Origin: Devosia yakushimensis
GTDB taxonomy: Bacteria; Pseudomonadota; Alphaproteobacteria; Rhizobiales; Devosiaceae
Length of the DNA stretch: 64,000 nucleotides
Direction of reading: 5' to 3'
NCBI RefSeq assembly: GCF_030159855.1
Contig: NZ_BSNG01000002.1
Coordinates: 210,054-274,053, forward strand
The stretch's first letter is position 1. Each line of letters begins with the position of its first letter. A program made the translations under genes and the position numbers. Shown piece by piece: positions 16,134-24,458 of the stretch. The notes under the pieces are model-generated. The model worked only from the letters and a program-made list of their open reading frames with translations, was not told the origin of the DNA and searched no databases.

Positions 16134-17147
16134 TCAGCTGCGCTTCAAGGGCGGGAGGGGAACGGGGGCAACCTTGCCGCTCATCACCGGCACGATATCG
16201 GCATCCTTACCGCCGAACATATTACCCAATCCACCGAACAGGCCCGTGACGGCGCCATTGATCGCTTCGCCGCGCGCCTTGATGGCCGCCTGTTCATTGG
16301 CCTGGCGCTCGGCGGTGGCCTGGCCCTTGCCAATGGCCGCGGTGTCTGATGCCTGCAGTGCCAGCAATTGCGGGCTGCGATTGACCGGTGGGCAAGGGCC
16401 CAGCGCATCGAGCGGGGCTCGATTGTCGGCATTAAAGATGTAGCGGCCCTCGCAAACGTCCCAGACCGGCGGCGTCTTGGTCAGCTCGAAAATGTCGGAG
16501 CCTTCCTTGATATTGCGCCAGAAATCGAGATGGGGGCTAGCCGCGTTCTGCGCCAGCTTGGTGCTGCTCATGCGATAGGGCAGGATCTGGATCTGGAAGC
16601 TCGGATTGCCGCCCTTGAAGGTTTCGCGCGCCAGCGCATAGATTTCGGCGATGCCGGCATCGGTCATGGCAAAACAGCCGACCGACTTGCAGTCGCCATG
16701 TACCATCAGGTTGGAGCCGGTGCGGCCATGGGCGCGGTCGAACTTGTTGGGAAAGCCGACATTGAAGGCCAGGTAGTAGGAGGAGTTCGGGTTCATCAGG
16801 CCCGGCGTGATGGTGTAGAAGCCCTCGGGACTCTGATAATCGCCTTCCTTGACCTTGGGGCCGAGATCGCCGGAATAGGCGCAGATGGCATATTGCTTGA
16901 ACAGCGCAAATTGGCCCGATTTGGTGCGCTTCCACACTTCAAGCACTTCTTCCTGCTTGAAGACGCGGATGACCATGGGCTCGGCGGGTGAAGAGCCGAT
17001 GCGGGCCAGACCCGCCAGCGTTTCGCTCGACAATGGCCGGTTGGCTCTTTCATTGCCCGGCTTGACAAAGGTCGTGCAGGCGACGAGGCCGAAGGCCAGC
17101 CACACCATGATGATCAGCGAACAAATATTGCGCAGAAGCGTGGACAC
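16134..17147 (-). CDS. L,D-transpeptidase (YkuD/YafK-like) lipoprotein
   Basis: A 337-residue envelope protein. The signal ends in a lipobox LVAC with Cys24, so it is probably a lipoprotein. The catalytic block VHGDCKSVGCFAM has His150 and Cys158, as in YafK/ErfK-type L,D-transpeptidases. These enzymes link or trim peptidoglycan through meso-diaminopimelate or attach proteins to it; YafK relatives can also act as hydrolases. About 150 residues follow the catalytic block without a recognised domain and end in a Gly/Pro-rich tail. The upstream neighbour is accA, with an intervening gap of 161 bp. Confidence 0.88.
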   Translation of the reverse strand: MSTLLRNICSLIIMVWLAFGLVACTTFVKPGNERANRPLSSETLAGLARIGSSPAEPMVIRVFKQEEVLEVWKRTKSGQFALFKQYAICAYSGDLGPKVKEGDYQSPEGFYTITPGLMNPNSSYYLAFNVGFPNKFDRAHGRTGSNLMVHGDCKSVGCFAMTDAGIAEIYALARETFKGGNPSFQIQILPYRMSSTKLAQNAASPHLDFWRNIKEGSDIFELTKTPPVWDVCEGRYIFNADNRAPLDALGPCPPVNRSPQLLALQASDTAAIGKGQATAERQANEQAAIKARGEAINGAVTGLFGGLGNMFGGKDADIVPVMSGKVAPVPLPPLKRS

Positions 17148-17308
17148 CGAGGGCCGCCAGATGATGCGATAACAATGGGTGACCCTTAGCGGGCCATAGT
17201 TACCGCAGCATGAGTAATCGCGGTGAACGTTTCCTTACCATGGCGAAGAATCGGCTGGAAGCGGGGGCATTCGCGCGAAGATGTGATGGAGACCGGGCGT
17301 TCCTGCGA

Positions 17309-18262
17309 TCAGATCGCGGTGCCGATGGCCAGGAACTTCTCGCGGCGGTGCTCGCGGGTTTCCAGACGCCCCTTGCCGGCGAAATCGGCGAGGAACTTGT
17401 CGATGGCGGCGCTGGTGGAGGCCATGACCTGGTCGGGATGACGATGGGCGCCGCCGGTAGGTTCGGGAATGATGCCGTCGACGACACCGAAGGCCAGCAG
17501 ATCGGCCGAGGTGATCTTCATCGTCATCGCAGCATCCTGCGCCTTGGCTGCATCTTTCCAGAGGATCGACGCGCCGCCTTCAGGCGAGATTACCGAATAG
17601 ATGGCGTGCTCCAGCATCAGCACGCGATTGGTGGTGGCAATGGCAATCGCACCACCCGAGCCGCCTTCGCCGATGATGATGGCGAGGTTGGGCACGCCGA
17701 GTTCGAGCGACTTTTCGGTCGAGCGGGCAATGGCTTCGGCCTGGCCCCGTTCCTCGGCGCCGATGCCGGGATAGGCGCCAGCGGTATCAACGAAGGAGAT
17801 GACCGGGATGTTGAAACGGTCAGCCATATCCATGATGCGGACGGCCTTGCGGTAGCCCTCGGGACGGGCCATGCCGAAATTATGCTTGAGGCGGCTTTCG
17901 GTGGAATTGCCCTTTTCCTGGCCGAGAATGGCGACGGGCTGCCCGTTGAAGCGGCCGAAGCCCGCCTGCACGGCGGCGTCCTCGGCAAATTTCCGGTCAC
18001 CCGAGAGCGGGGTCCATTCGGTGATGAGGCCGGCCACATAATCGGAGAAATGCGGGCGCTGCGGATGGCGCGCAACCTGGGTTTTCTGCCAGGGCGTGAG
18101 CTTTTTGTAGATTTCGACCAGCGCCTCGTCGGCGCGGCTCGACAGGCGGTTGACTTCCTCATCGATGGACACAGCCTGGTCGGTCGCCGCCAGCGACTTG
18201 AGTTCGGCGATCTTGCCTTCAAGATCGGCTACCGGCTTTTCGAAATCGAGATAAGACTGCAT
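17309..18262 (-). CDS. accA: Acetyl-CoA carboxylase carboxyltransferase subunit alpha
   Basis: A 317-residue AccA of normal length, MQSYLDFEKPVADLEGKI onwards, with RPHFSDYV, RKAVRIMDMADRFNIPVISF and the GEGGSGGAIAIA loop that binds acetyl-CoA/carboxybiotin. With AccD it transfers CO2 from biotin to acetyl-CoA, making malonyl-CoA, the first committed step of fatty acid synthesis. It lies 167 bp downstream of xerD on the same strand, as in other Rhizobiales. Confidence 0.97.
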   Translation of the reverse strand: MQSYLDFEKPVADLEGKIAELKSLAATDQAVSIDEEVNRLSSRADEALVEIYKKLTPWQKTQVARHPQRPHFSDYVAGLITEWTPLSGDRKFAEDAAVQAGFGRFNGQPVAILGQEKGNSTESRLKHNFGMARPEGYRKAVRIMDMADRFNIPVISFVDTAGAYPGIGAEERGQAEAIARSTEKSLELGVPNLAIIIGEGGSGGAIAIATTNRVLMLEHAIYSVISPEGGASILWKDAAKAQDAAMTMKITSADLLAFGVVDGIIPEPTGGAHRHPDQVMASTSAAIDKFLADFAGKGRLETREHRREKFLAIGTAI

Positions 18263-18429
18263 CCCACCGCCCGTTTGGGGTCGTTTTGCTGCGACCGAAG
18301 AGGAAGGGGCTGCTCTTGCGCCCCAAAGTGGCCGGAAAGTGGCGACCGATCATCGCCGAGTCAAGACCACACCACCAATGCGCTTAATCGGTGCACATTT
18401 GGCTAACATTTCGTGGCACCAACAGCCAC

Positions 18430-19344
18430 CTATTTCGCGGAATCGCTCAATGGGTGGTGCTGTTCGACGAGGCTCCGCAATTTCTCGTCAAGCACGTGGG
18501 TATAAATCTGCGTCGTCGAAATATCGGCATGGCCCAGCAGCATCTGCACCACCCGCAAATCCGCACCGCCGCCCAAAAGATGGCTGGCAAAGGCATGGCG
18601 CAGCACGTGCGGAGCGACCCGGGCCGAACTGATGCCGGCGCGGCCGGCCAGGCTCTTGAGATCACGGGCGAAGACCTGACGGGAAAGATAACCCTCGGCG
18701 CCGGTGGCGGGGAAAAGATATTGGCCGGGCTCCAGCGTCTTGAGATAGGCGCGGATGGCGTCGCGGGCGCGATCATTGACCGGCACGACGCGCTCCTTGT
18801 TGCCCTTGCCGGTAACGGTGATGAAACTGGCGTCGCGCATGACCGCGGAACGCTTGAGGCTCACCAGTTCGGAAACGCGCATCCCGGTGGCATAGAGCAA
18901 TTCGAGCAGCAGGTAGAGACGGAGGGCGGCCGCCTGTTTTTGCGGCGAGGCGGTCGCATTGGTCTCGGCTTCGGCTGTGGCAAGGAGCTTGTCCACTTCG
19001 GCGACCGACAGCACTTTGGGTAGGGCGCGGCGGCTCTTGGGGCTGGCCACGATGCGGGTGGGATCATCCTCGCGCAGGTTATCGGCACAGAGGAAGCGGT
19101 GGAACTGGCGGATCGCTGAGAGCCGACGGGCGCTGGAGGATGCAGAGAGCCCCTGAGTCCGCAGATCATCGAGATAGGCGGTGACGGTTTCGCGTGGAAG
19201 GGTGAGCAGGGTCTGCTTATGCGCCTTGGCGAAGCCGGCATAGTCGACGAGGTCGCGGCGATAGGCCTCGATGGTGTTTTTGGCGGCCCCGCGCTCTGCG
19301 CTCATCATCTCGAGGAAGGCGCCGATGAGATGATCCCCGCTCAT
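18430..19344 (-). CDS. xerD: Tyrosine site-specific recombinase XerD
   Basis: A 304-residue tyrosine recombinase with an N-terminal SAM-like core-binding domain and a C-terminal catalytic domain. All catalytic residues are visible: Arg156 (TGMRVSEL), Lys180 (VTGKGNKE), His246 and Arg249 (PHVLRHAFASHLL), His272 (LGHADISTTQIYTHV) and nucleophile Tyr281. XerC/XerD resolve chromosome dimers at dif. The position beside aroK, aroB and accA matches the housekeeping XerD locus, not a mobile integrase. The ATG overlaps the stop of the upstream small gene (ATGA). Confidence 0.95.
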   Translation of the reverse strand: MSGDHLIGAFLEMMSAERGAAKNTIEAYRRDLVDYAGFAKAHKQTLLTLPRETVTAYLDDLRTQGLSASSSARRLSAIRQFHRFLCADNLREDDPTRIVASPKSRRALPKVLSVAEVDKLLATAEAETNATASPQKQAAALRLYLLLELLYATGMRVSELVSLKRSAVMRDASFITVTGKGNKERVVPVNDRARDAIRAYLKTLEPGQYLFPATGAEGYLSRQVFARDLKSLAGRAGISSARVAPHVLRHAFASHLLGGGADLRVVQMLLGHADISTTQIYTHVLDEKLRSLVEQHHPLSDSAK

Positions 19345-19550
19345 GGCGTGGGCGTCTCATCGGCCGGCGGGGTGGCGGGCGCCTGACCGGGCAGGGTGGG
19401 TTCGCCGCCGCCCAGCAGATCACGCTGGGGAATGCGGATGGTAGTTTCCTTGGGATTGGGCTGCACATAGGCGACAAGCGCGATCATGCCGCCATAGACG
19501 AGGCCGGCGAGAAACAGCAGGATGATGATCAGGCGGATGAGCGTAGGCAT
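19341..19550 (-). CDS. Small single-pass membrane protein upstream of xerD
   Basis: A 69-residue protein, MPTLIRLIIILLFLAGLVYG, with one membrane helix at about 4-30 and a polar Pro-rich tail. The ATG at 19550 is preferred over an upstream start that adds 13 basic residues. Its stop overlaps the xerD start by 4 bp, indicating translational coupling. This small gene is found beside xerD/aroK in related genomes; its role is unknown. Confidence 0.75.
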   Translation of the reverse strand: MPTLIRLIIILLFLAGLVYGGMIALVAYVQPNPKETTIRIPQRDLLGGGEPTLPGQAPATPPADETPTP

Positions 19551-19720
19551 GGCGATCCGGCGTCTGTCTTTTCTTAAAACTGCCCGCAAATGGTTTCCAT
19601 CTGGTAGGCATAAGCCAATTTGCCGGTTTTGCCCTCACCGAAATGACGGAGAGGCCTTCCTGTTCTTGACAGGCGGGACCCGGACGGCTTGATAGCCCCC
19701 AGACAGCTTTGGAGCCCCAA

Positions 19721-20299
19721 TTGAGCCGATCCGATCCGGCAAAGCGGCAGGCCCGTGCCGAAGAACTTGCTACCCTCCTGGCTGGCAGGCCAATCGTGCT
19801 GGTCGGCATGATGGGGGCGGGTAAGACGACCGTGGGACGGCGGCTGGCTGCCAAGCTCAACCGGCTGTTTCTCGATAGCGACGAGGAAATCGAGAAGGCC
19901 GCGCAGATGAGCATTCCCGAGATTTTCGAGCAACGGGGCGAGCCCGAATTCCGGGCGGGCGAAACCCGGGTCATTGCCCGGGTGCTCAAGGACAAGGACA
20001 TCGTGTTGGCGACCGGTGGCGGGGCTTTCGTCAACGCCGAAACGCGGACATTGGTCAATGCCGAGGCGATCTCGGTGTGGCTCAAGGCCGAGGCCGATAT
20101 TTTGTTCGAGCGGGTGTCACGGCGCTCCAACCGGCCCCTGCTCAAGACGGCCAATCCCCGCCAGACACTCGAAACGCTGATCACCGAGCGCTACCCTATC
20201 TATGCCGATGCCCATGTGACCGTGCTGTCGCGCGATGTGCCGCAGGATGTGGTGGCGGGCGACGTGATCGAGGCCGTGCTGGCCCATCTCAAGAACTAG
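19721..20299 (+). CDS. aroK: Shikimate kinase
   Basis: A 192-residue kinase that phosphorylates shikimate at the 3-OH. The P-loop GMMGAGKTTVGRRLA (Gly29-Thr36) and the shikimate-binding segment DSDEEIEKAAQMSIPEIFE are present, as are ATGGGAFVNAE and the LID region RRSNRPLLKTANPRQTLE. The best start is TTG at 19721 with GGAG 6 nt upstream; TTG at 19709 would place the ribosome site inside the gene. aroB follows after 11 bp. Confidence 0.95.
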   Translation: MSRSDPAKRQARAEELATLLAGRPIVLVGMMGAGKTTVGRRLAAKLNRLFLDSDEEIEKAAQMSIPEIFEQRGEPEFRAGETRVIARVLKDKDIVLATGGGAFVNAETRTLVNAEAISVWLKAEADILFERVSRRSNRPLLKTANPRQTLETLITERYPIYADAHVTVLSRDVPQDVVAGDVIEAVLAHLKN

Positions 20300-20310
20300 G
20301 ATTTTCGATC

Positions 20311-21420
20311 ATGGCCGATATCGCCCACAAGGTTCACGTTGCTCTGGGGGAGCGTGCCTATGACATTCTGATCGGGGATCGGCTGCTCGACGATGCCGGG
20401 GCGATCCTGGCCGAGCGGTTCCCAGGGCGCCGCTTTGGCATCATCACCGATGAAACCGTCGCCAAGGCACAATTGCCCAGGCTGATCGCTTCGCTTGATG
20501 CGGCGGGGTTGGGTCATAACGAAATCGTGTTGCCGGCGGGCGAGGGCACCAAGGGCTGGCCGGGGCTGCAGGCGGCTGTCGAGGGCATATTGGCAGCGCG
20601 GCTGGAACGCGGCGATCTGGTAATCGCGCTGGGCGGCGGGGTGATCGGCGATCTGGCTGGGTTTGCTGCTTCGATTGCGCGGCGTGGCATGGATTTCGTG
20701 CAGATGCCGACTTCGCTTTTGGCGCAGGTGGATAGTTCGGTGGGCGGCAAGACCGGAATCAATTCGCCGCATGGCAAGAATTTGATCGGGGCGTTTCATC
20801 AGCCCAAGCTGGTGCTGGCGGACCTGTCGACGCTCGATACGCTGGCGCCACGGCAATTTGCCTCGGGTTATGCCGAGGTGGTCAAATATGGGCTGATCGA
20901 CGACGAGGACTTCTTCTTCTGGCTCGAGGAAAAGCGCGAAGAGATTTTTGCCGGCGGGCCGGCGCGGGGCGAGGCGATTGCCCGGTGCTGTGCGCACAAG
21001 GCCCGGGTGGTGATCGAGGACGAGAAAGAGCTGGGCGTTCGGGCACTGCTCAATCTGGGGCATACTTTTGGGCATGCCTTGGAAAAGGACACCGGCTATT
21101 CCGAGCGCCTCCTGCATGGCGAGGGGGTCAGTATCGGCATGGTGCTGGCGCATGGTTTTTCGGCCAGGCTGGGCCTCGCGCCGAGCCAGGATACCGGGCG
21201 GATTGCGGCGCATTTGAAAAGCGCGGGCCTGCCAACCCTATTGGGTGATATCGAAGGCGGCGTCGGCGCGACCGAGACGCTGATGGCGGCCATTGCGCAG
21301 GACAAGAAGGTTTCGCGCGGGGCGTTGACATTTATTCTGACGCGCGGCATCGGCAAGGCCTTCATCGAAAAGGGTGTGGCGCCGGAGGCGGTGTCGGCGT
21401 TTCTGGATGAGATGCGGTAG
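20311..21420 (+). CDS. aroB: 3-dehydroquinate synthase
   Basis: A 369-residue enzyme of the shikimate pathway that cyclises DAHP to 3-dehydroquinate using NAD and a divalent metal. Landmarks are IALGGGVIGDLAGFAAS, QMPTSLLAQVDSSVGGKTGIN, and the metal ligands Glu in FASGYAEVVKYG and His in LNLGHTFGHALE and LHGEGVSIGM. The ATG is preferred; the frame is open well upstream but over aroK. It forms an operon with aroK. Confidence 0.97.
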   Translation: MADIAHKVHVALGERAYDILIGDRLLDDAGAILAERFPGRRFGIITDETVAKAQLPRLIASLDAAGLGHNEIVLPAGEGTKGWPGLQAAVEGILAARLERGDLVIALGGGVIGDLAGFAASIARRGMDFVQMPTSLLAQVDSSVGGKTGINSPHGKNLIGAFHQPKLVLADLSTLDTLAPRQFASGYAEVVKYGLIDDEDFFFWLEEKREEIFAGGPARGEAIARCCAHKARVVIEDEKELGVRALLNLGHTFGHALEKDTGYSERLLHGEGVSIGMVLAHGFSARLGLAPSQDTGRIAAHLKSAGLPTLLGDIEGGVGATETLMAAIAQDKKVSRGALTFILTRGIGKAFIEKGVAPEAVSAFLDEMR

Positions 21421-21452
21421 GTCTTTCTCTGTGCCTCTGGCATAGAATGGTG

Positions 21453-21529
21453 CAGAACCCCTCACCCTGATCATTCTTCTGAACGAAGAAAGATCGGTCC
21501 CTCTCCCGCAAGGGCGAGGGGAGGTTCGG
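21453..21529. repeat. Dispersed palindrome, C-rich family (copy with insertion)
   Basis: Starts CAGAACCCCTCACCCTGATC and ends CAAGGGCGAGGGGAGGTTCGG-like sequence; a small dyad (CTTCTGAACGAAG) sits inside. It lies between the convergent aroB and bolA genes and may serve as their terminator. It matches the family seen at 30522, 46622 and 52501. Confidence 0.7.
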
Positions 21530-21542
21530 CGGCTCGGCGCGA

Positions 21543-21818
21543 TCAGTCAAAAGGCCCATCGCTGGGCAAAACATCGATGGCCAGGGCGTGGACGCGGTCT
21601 TTGAGTTCGGTTTGCAGCGCGTCCATGACGGCGCGGTGTTGCGCGACGCGGCTTAGCCCGTCAAAATGACGGGTCGCGATTCTGACACGAAAATGGGTTT
21701 CACCACCCTCCCGCCAGCCGGCGTGACCGTGATGCTTGTTCGACTCGTCGATCACATCGAGGAAAACGGGGGCAAACTTATCGGTGAGCTTGGCTATGAT
21801 GGTCTGTCTGGCGGACAT
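21543..21818 (-). CDS. bolA: BolA-family protein
   Basis: A 91-residue BolA/YrbA-type protein. The KH-like fold includes DVIDESNKHHGHAGWREGG with the family's His residues and RVAQHRAVMDALQTELKDRVHALAID. BolA proteins bind monothiol glutaredoxins through an Fe-S cluster and affect iron and stress responses. It is convergent with aroB and divergent from the J-domain gene across 43 bp, an arrangement typical of Rhizobiales. Confidence 0.92.
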   Translation of the reverse strand: MSARQTIIAKLTDKFAPVFLDVIDESNKHHGHAGWREGGETHFRVRIATRHFDGLSRVAQHRAVMDALQTELKDRVHALAIDVLPSDGPFD

Positions 21819-21861
21819 CGTGGCAGGTTCCTTTGGTTTATTGGCAAGTAACTAGGCGAGA

Positions 21862-22491
21862 ATGAAACTGCAATCCAAGCTGTTCGATAACATTCGCATC
21901 AGGCCGCGGCGGGAAGAAAAGCCCGCGCCGGTGGAGCAGGTCTGCGACTGGGAAGGCTGCGAGGAGCCCGGGACCTACAAGGCGCCCAAGGGTCATCGCA
22001 GCGAGGGCCAGTACCACCATTTCTGCCTTGAGCATGTGCGGCACTACAATACCGCCTTCAACTTCTTCGCCGGCATGGAGAAGGACGAGCTGGAGGAGGC
22101 ACTGCACGCCCCGCCCAAGGCCGAGACCCGCAAGAGCTTTGCCACTGGGCAGGCTGGGGCGCGCAATTCGCGGGCGGCCAACACAGCCGGCCTGCGCCCC
22201 GGCGACAAATATGGCGATCCGTTTGGCGTTTTTGCGCGCTATCGCCACCGCCAGGCACAGACCCCGGCCTCCGAGCGGGTGAAGCCCCTGCATGAGCAGG
22301 ACCGGCGGGCGCTGGAAACGCTTGGTATTATGGGCCATGTCAAATCGGACGAGATCAAGCGGGCCTATAAAACCCTGGTCAAGATCCATCACCCCGATGC
22401 CAATGGCGGTGACAAATCTTCCGAGGACCGGCTGCGGGCGATTATCGCGGCCTATTCGCATCTCAAGAAGACCGGCTTCGTCACACGGTAG
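21862..22491 (+). CDS. J-domain protein (DnaJ-like co-chaperone)
   Basis: A 209-residue protein whose C-terminal 60 residues form a J domain: ETLGIMGHVKSDEIKRAYKT, then LVKIHHPDANGGDKSSEDRLR with the HPD motif that stimulates Hsp70 ATPase. The N-terminal half has a conserved Cys/His segment (CDWEGCEEPGTYKAP, HHFCLEHVRHYN) that may bind zinc. It lacks the Gly/Phe and zinc-finger parts of DnaJ. It is followed after 92 bp by cobS, a conserved Rhizobiales neighbourhood. Confidence 0.9.
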   Translation: MKLQSKLFDNIRIRPRREEKPAPVEQVCDWEGCEEPGTYKAPKGHRSEGQYHHFCLEHVRHYNTAFNFFAGMEKDELEEALHAPPKAETRKSFATGQAGARNSRAANTAGLRPGDKYGDPFGVFARYRHRQAQTPASERVKPLHEQDRRALETLGIMGHVKSDEIKRAYKTLVKIHHPDANGGDKSSEDRLRAIIAAYSHLKKTGFVTR

Positions 22492-22583
22492 ACGGCTACC
22501 CCCTTAGTCACATAGCTGCTATAGAGCGCCCGTCTTTCCTCTATCCCGCCTCGATTTTCTCTCCTTTCTGCAAGAGCCCTCCG

Positions 22584-23567
22584 ATGAGTGAATTCAGCAA
22601 TCTGCCCGACACCGACTACAAGGCCCGGGACCTGTTCGGGATCGATACCGACATGGTGGTCAAGGGCTATGCCGAACGCACCAGCCATGTGCCGCCGGTC
22701 GATCCGGATTACCTGTTCGACCGCAATACCACCCTGGCGATCCTGGCGGGCTTTGCCTTCAATCGCCGTGTCATGGTGCAGGGCTATCACGGCACGGGTA
22801 AATCGACCCATATCGAGCAGGTCGCGGCGCGGCTGAACTGGCCGCTGGTGCGCGTGAACCTCGATAGCCATGTGTCGCGTATCGATCTCGTCGGCAAGGA
22901 CGCGATCGTGCTCAAGGATGGCAAGCAGATCACCGAGTTCCGTGACGGTATTCTGCCCTGGGCGGTGCAGAACAATGTCGCGCTGGTGTTTGACGAATAT
23001 GATGCGGGCCGGCCCGACGTGATGTTCGTGATCCAGCGCGTGCTCGAAGTTGCCGGCCGGTTGACCCTGCTCGACCAGAACCGGGTGATCGTGCCGCATC
23101 CGGCTTTCCGGCTGTTTGCGACCACCAATACGATCGGGCTGGGCGATACGTCCGGGCTTTATCACGGCACCCAGCAGATCAACCAGGGCCAGATGGACCG
23201 CTGGAGCTTGGTGACGACGCTCAATTATCTGCCGCACGACAAGGAAGTCGGCATCGTTCTGGCCAAGAACAAGGCCTATGGCGAGACCGAAAAGGGCAAG
23301 AAGCTTATTTCCAATATGGTGCGGCTGGCCGACCTCACGCGTCAGGCTTTCATCAATGGCGATCTCTCCACCGTGATGAGCCCGCGTACGGTGATCACCT
23401 GGGCCGAGAATTCGCAGATTTTTGGCGGCGATGTCGGCTTCTCGTTCCGGCTGACCTTCCTCAACAAATGCGACGAGCTCGAGCGCCCCGTGGTGGCCGA
23501 ATTCTATCAGCGCGTGTTCGGGGAAGACCTGCCCGAGTCGTCGGCCAATCTGGCGGTGACGGCTTAA
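22584..23567 (+). CDS. cobS: Cobaltochelatase AAA+ subunit CobS
   Basis: A 327-residue AAA+ ATPase of the aerobic cobaltochelatase. Walker A is GYHGTGKST (67-75), Walker B VALVFDEYDAG, and the arginine-finger region follows VIVPHPAFRLFATTNTIGLGD. With CobT it forms the ring that powers CobN to insert cobalt into hydrogenobyrinic acid a,c-diamide in aerobic B12 synthesis. cobT normally follows directly; here a methyltransferase gene and a repeat lie between them. Confidence 0.97.
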   Translation: MSEFSNLPDTDYKARDLFGIDTDMVVKGYAERTSHVPPVDPDYLFDRNTTLAILAGFAFNRRVMVQGYHGTGKSTHIEQVAARLNWPLVRVNLDSHVSRIDLVGKDAIVLKDGKQITEFRDGILPWAVQNNVALVFDEYDAGRPDVMFVIQRVLEVAGRLTLLDQNRVIVPHPAFRLFATTNTIGLGDTSGLYHGTQQINQGQMDRWSLVTTLNYLPHDKEVGIVLAKNKAYGETEKGKKLISNMVRLADLTRQAFINGDLSTVMSPRTVITWAENSQIFGGDVGFSFRLTFLNKCDELERPVVAEFYQRVFGEDLPESSANLAVTA

Positions 23568-23581
23568 CCTCACACCCTCCG

Positions 23582-23665
23582 GGTCATTCCTGCAGATGCG
23601 GGAACCTCCGTTTGGGGGTGCTTCAGCAAAACAGGGGTTCCCGCTTGCGTGGAAATGCCCCTGTG
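23582..23665. repeat. Long-hairpin repeat of the GTCATTCC family, diverged copy
   Basis: Left arm begins GGTCATTCCTGCAGATGCGG and contains GGGAACCTCCGTTTG; the right arm (AAAACAGGGGTTCCCGCTTG...) is an imperfect reverse complement. The same arms occur at 34449-34537. It fills the space between cobS and the inserted methyltransferase gene. Confidence 0.75.
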
Positions 23666-23699
23666 AACGGGGAGCCCACGCGCTTCTGCAGCGGATTGC

Positions 23700-24443
23700 A
23701 TGATGGCCCAGAATATCTATGACGACGCCAAATTCTTCGAGGGCTACAGCCAGTTCCCGCGCTCGCGCCAGGGACTGGCTGGGGCTCCCGAATGGGCGTC
23801 GCTCAAAGCCATGCTGCCGGACCTGAGGGGGAAGCGCGTGCTCGATCTCGGATCGGGCTTTGGTGCGTTCTGCCGCTTTGCGGTGGAGGCCGGCGCCGCC
23901 GAGGTCGTGGGCGTCGATCTCTCGGAAAAGATGATCGCCAGCGCCAAGGAGCGTGGACCGGGTCTGCCCATTCGCTATGAGCAAGCCGATCTTGAGACCT
24001 ATGTGCCCCAGGCGGGGGCTTATGATGTCGTGTTCTCCTCGCTGGCGGTGCATTACCTCAGTGACTTCGACGCTTTTGCACGCAAGGTCAGCGATGGGCT
24101 GGTGCCGGGTGGCGCCTTCGTCTTTTCGATGGAGCATCCGATCTTTGCGGCGCGCGGGGAGCCCGAATGGCTCGAGGCGGATGGCAAGCGGGTCTTTGCA
24201 CTCAGCGACTATGCGCGCGAGGGCGAACGGGTGACCAATTGGGTGGTCGAGGGCATCGTCAAATACCATCGCAAGATGTCGACCATGGTAACAGCATTGC
24301 TGGTGGCGGGCTTTGTCATTGACGCCATGGATGAATGGGCGCCTAGCCAGGACGACCTCAAGGCCATGCCCGGCCTTGCCGATGAAATCATCAGGCCGAT
24401 GCTGCTGCTGATGGCAGCGCATAGACCAGACCAAGAACACTAA
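23700..24443 (+). CDS. Class I SAM-dependent methyltransferase
   Basis: A 247-residue methyltransferase. Motif I is VLDLGSGFGAFCRFA (about residues 46-60), followed by the acidic end of strand 2 (VVGVDLSEKMI) and the motif with YDVVFSSLAVHYL. It resembles UbiE/BioC-like small-molecule methyltransferases; the substrate is unknown. It lies between cobS and cobT, which are usually adjacent, and follows a repeat element, so it may have been inserted. It does not resemble the corrin methyltransferases. Two ATGs are adjacent (23700 and 23703). Confidence 0.85.
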   Translation: MMAQNIYDDAKFFEGYSQFPRSRQGLAGAPEWASLKAMLPDLRGKRVLDLGSGFGAFCRFAVEAGAAEVVGVDLSEKMIASAKERGPGLPIRYEQADLETYVPQAGAYDVVFSSLAVHYLSDFDAFARKVSDGLVPGGAFVFSMEHPIFAARGEPEWLEADGKRVFALSDYAREGERVTNWVVEGIVKYHRKMSTMVTALLVAGFVIDAMDEWAPSQDDLKAMPGLADEIIRPMLLLMAAHRPDQEH

Positions 24444-24458
24444 GCCGGACCGCTTTTC

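Noticed and set aside
18430..19344. The tyrosine recombinase as sign of an integrated element
   Set aside because: Its sequence and its accA/aroK/aroB neighbours mark the housekeeping XerD; no attachment-site repeats, phage genes or tRNA target are nearby.
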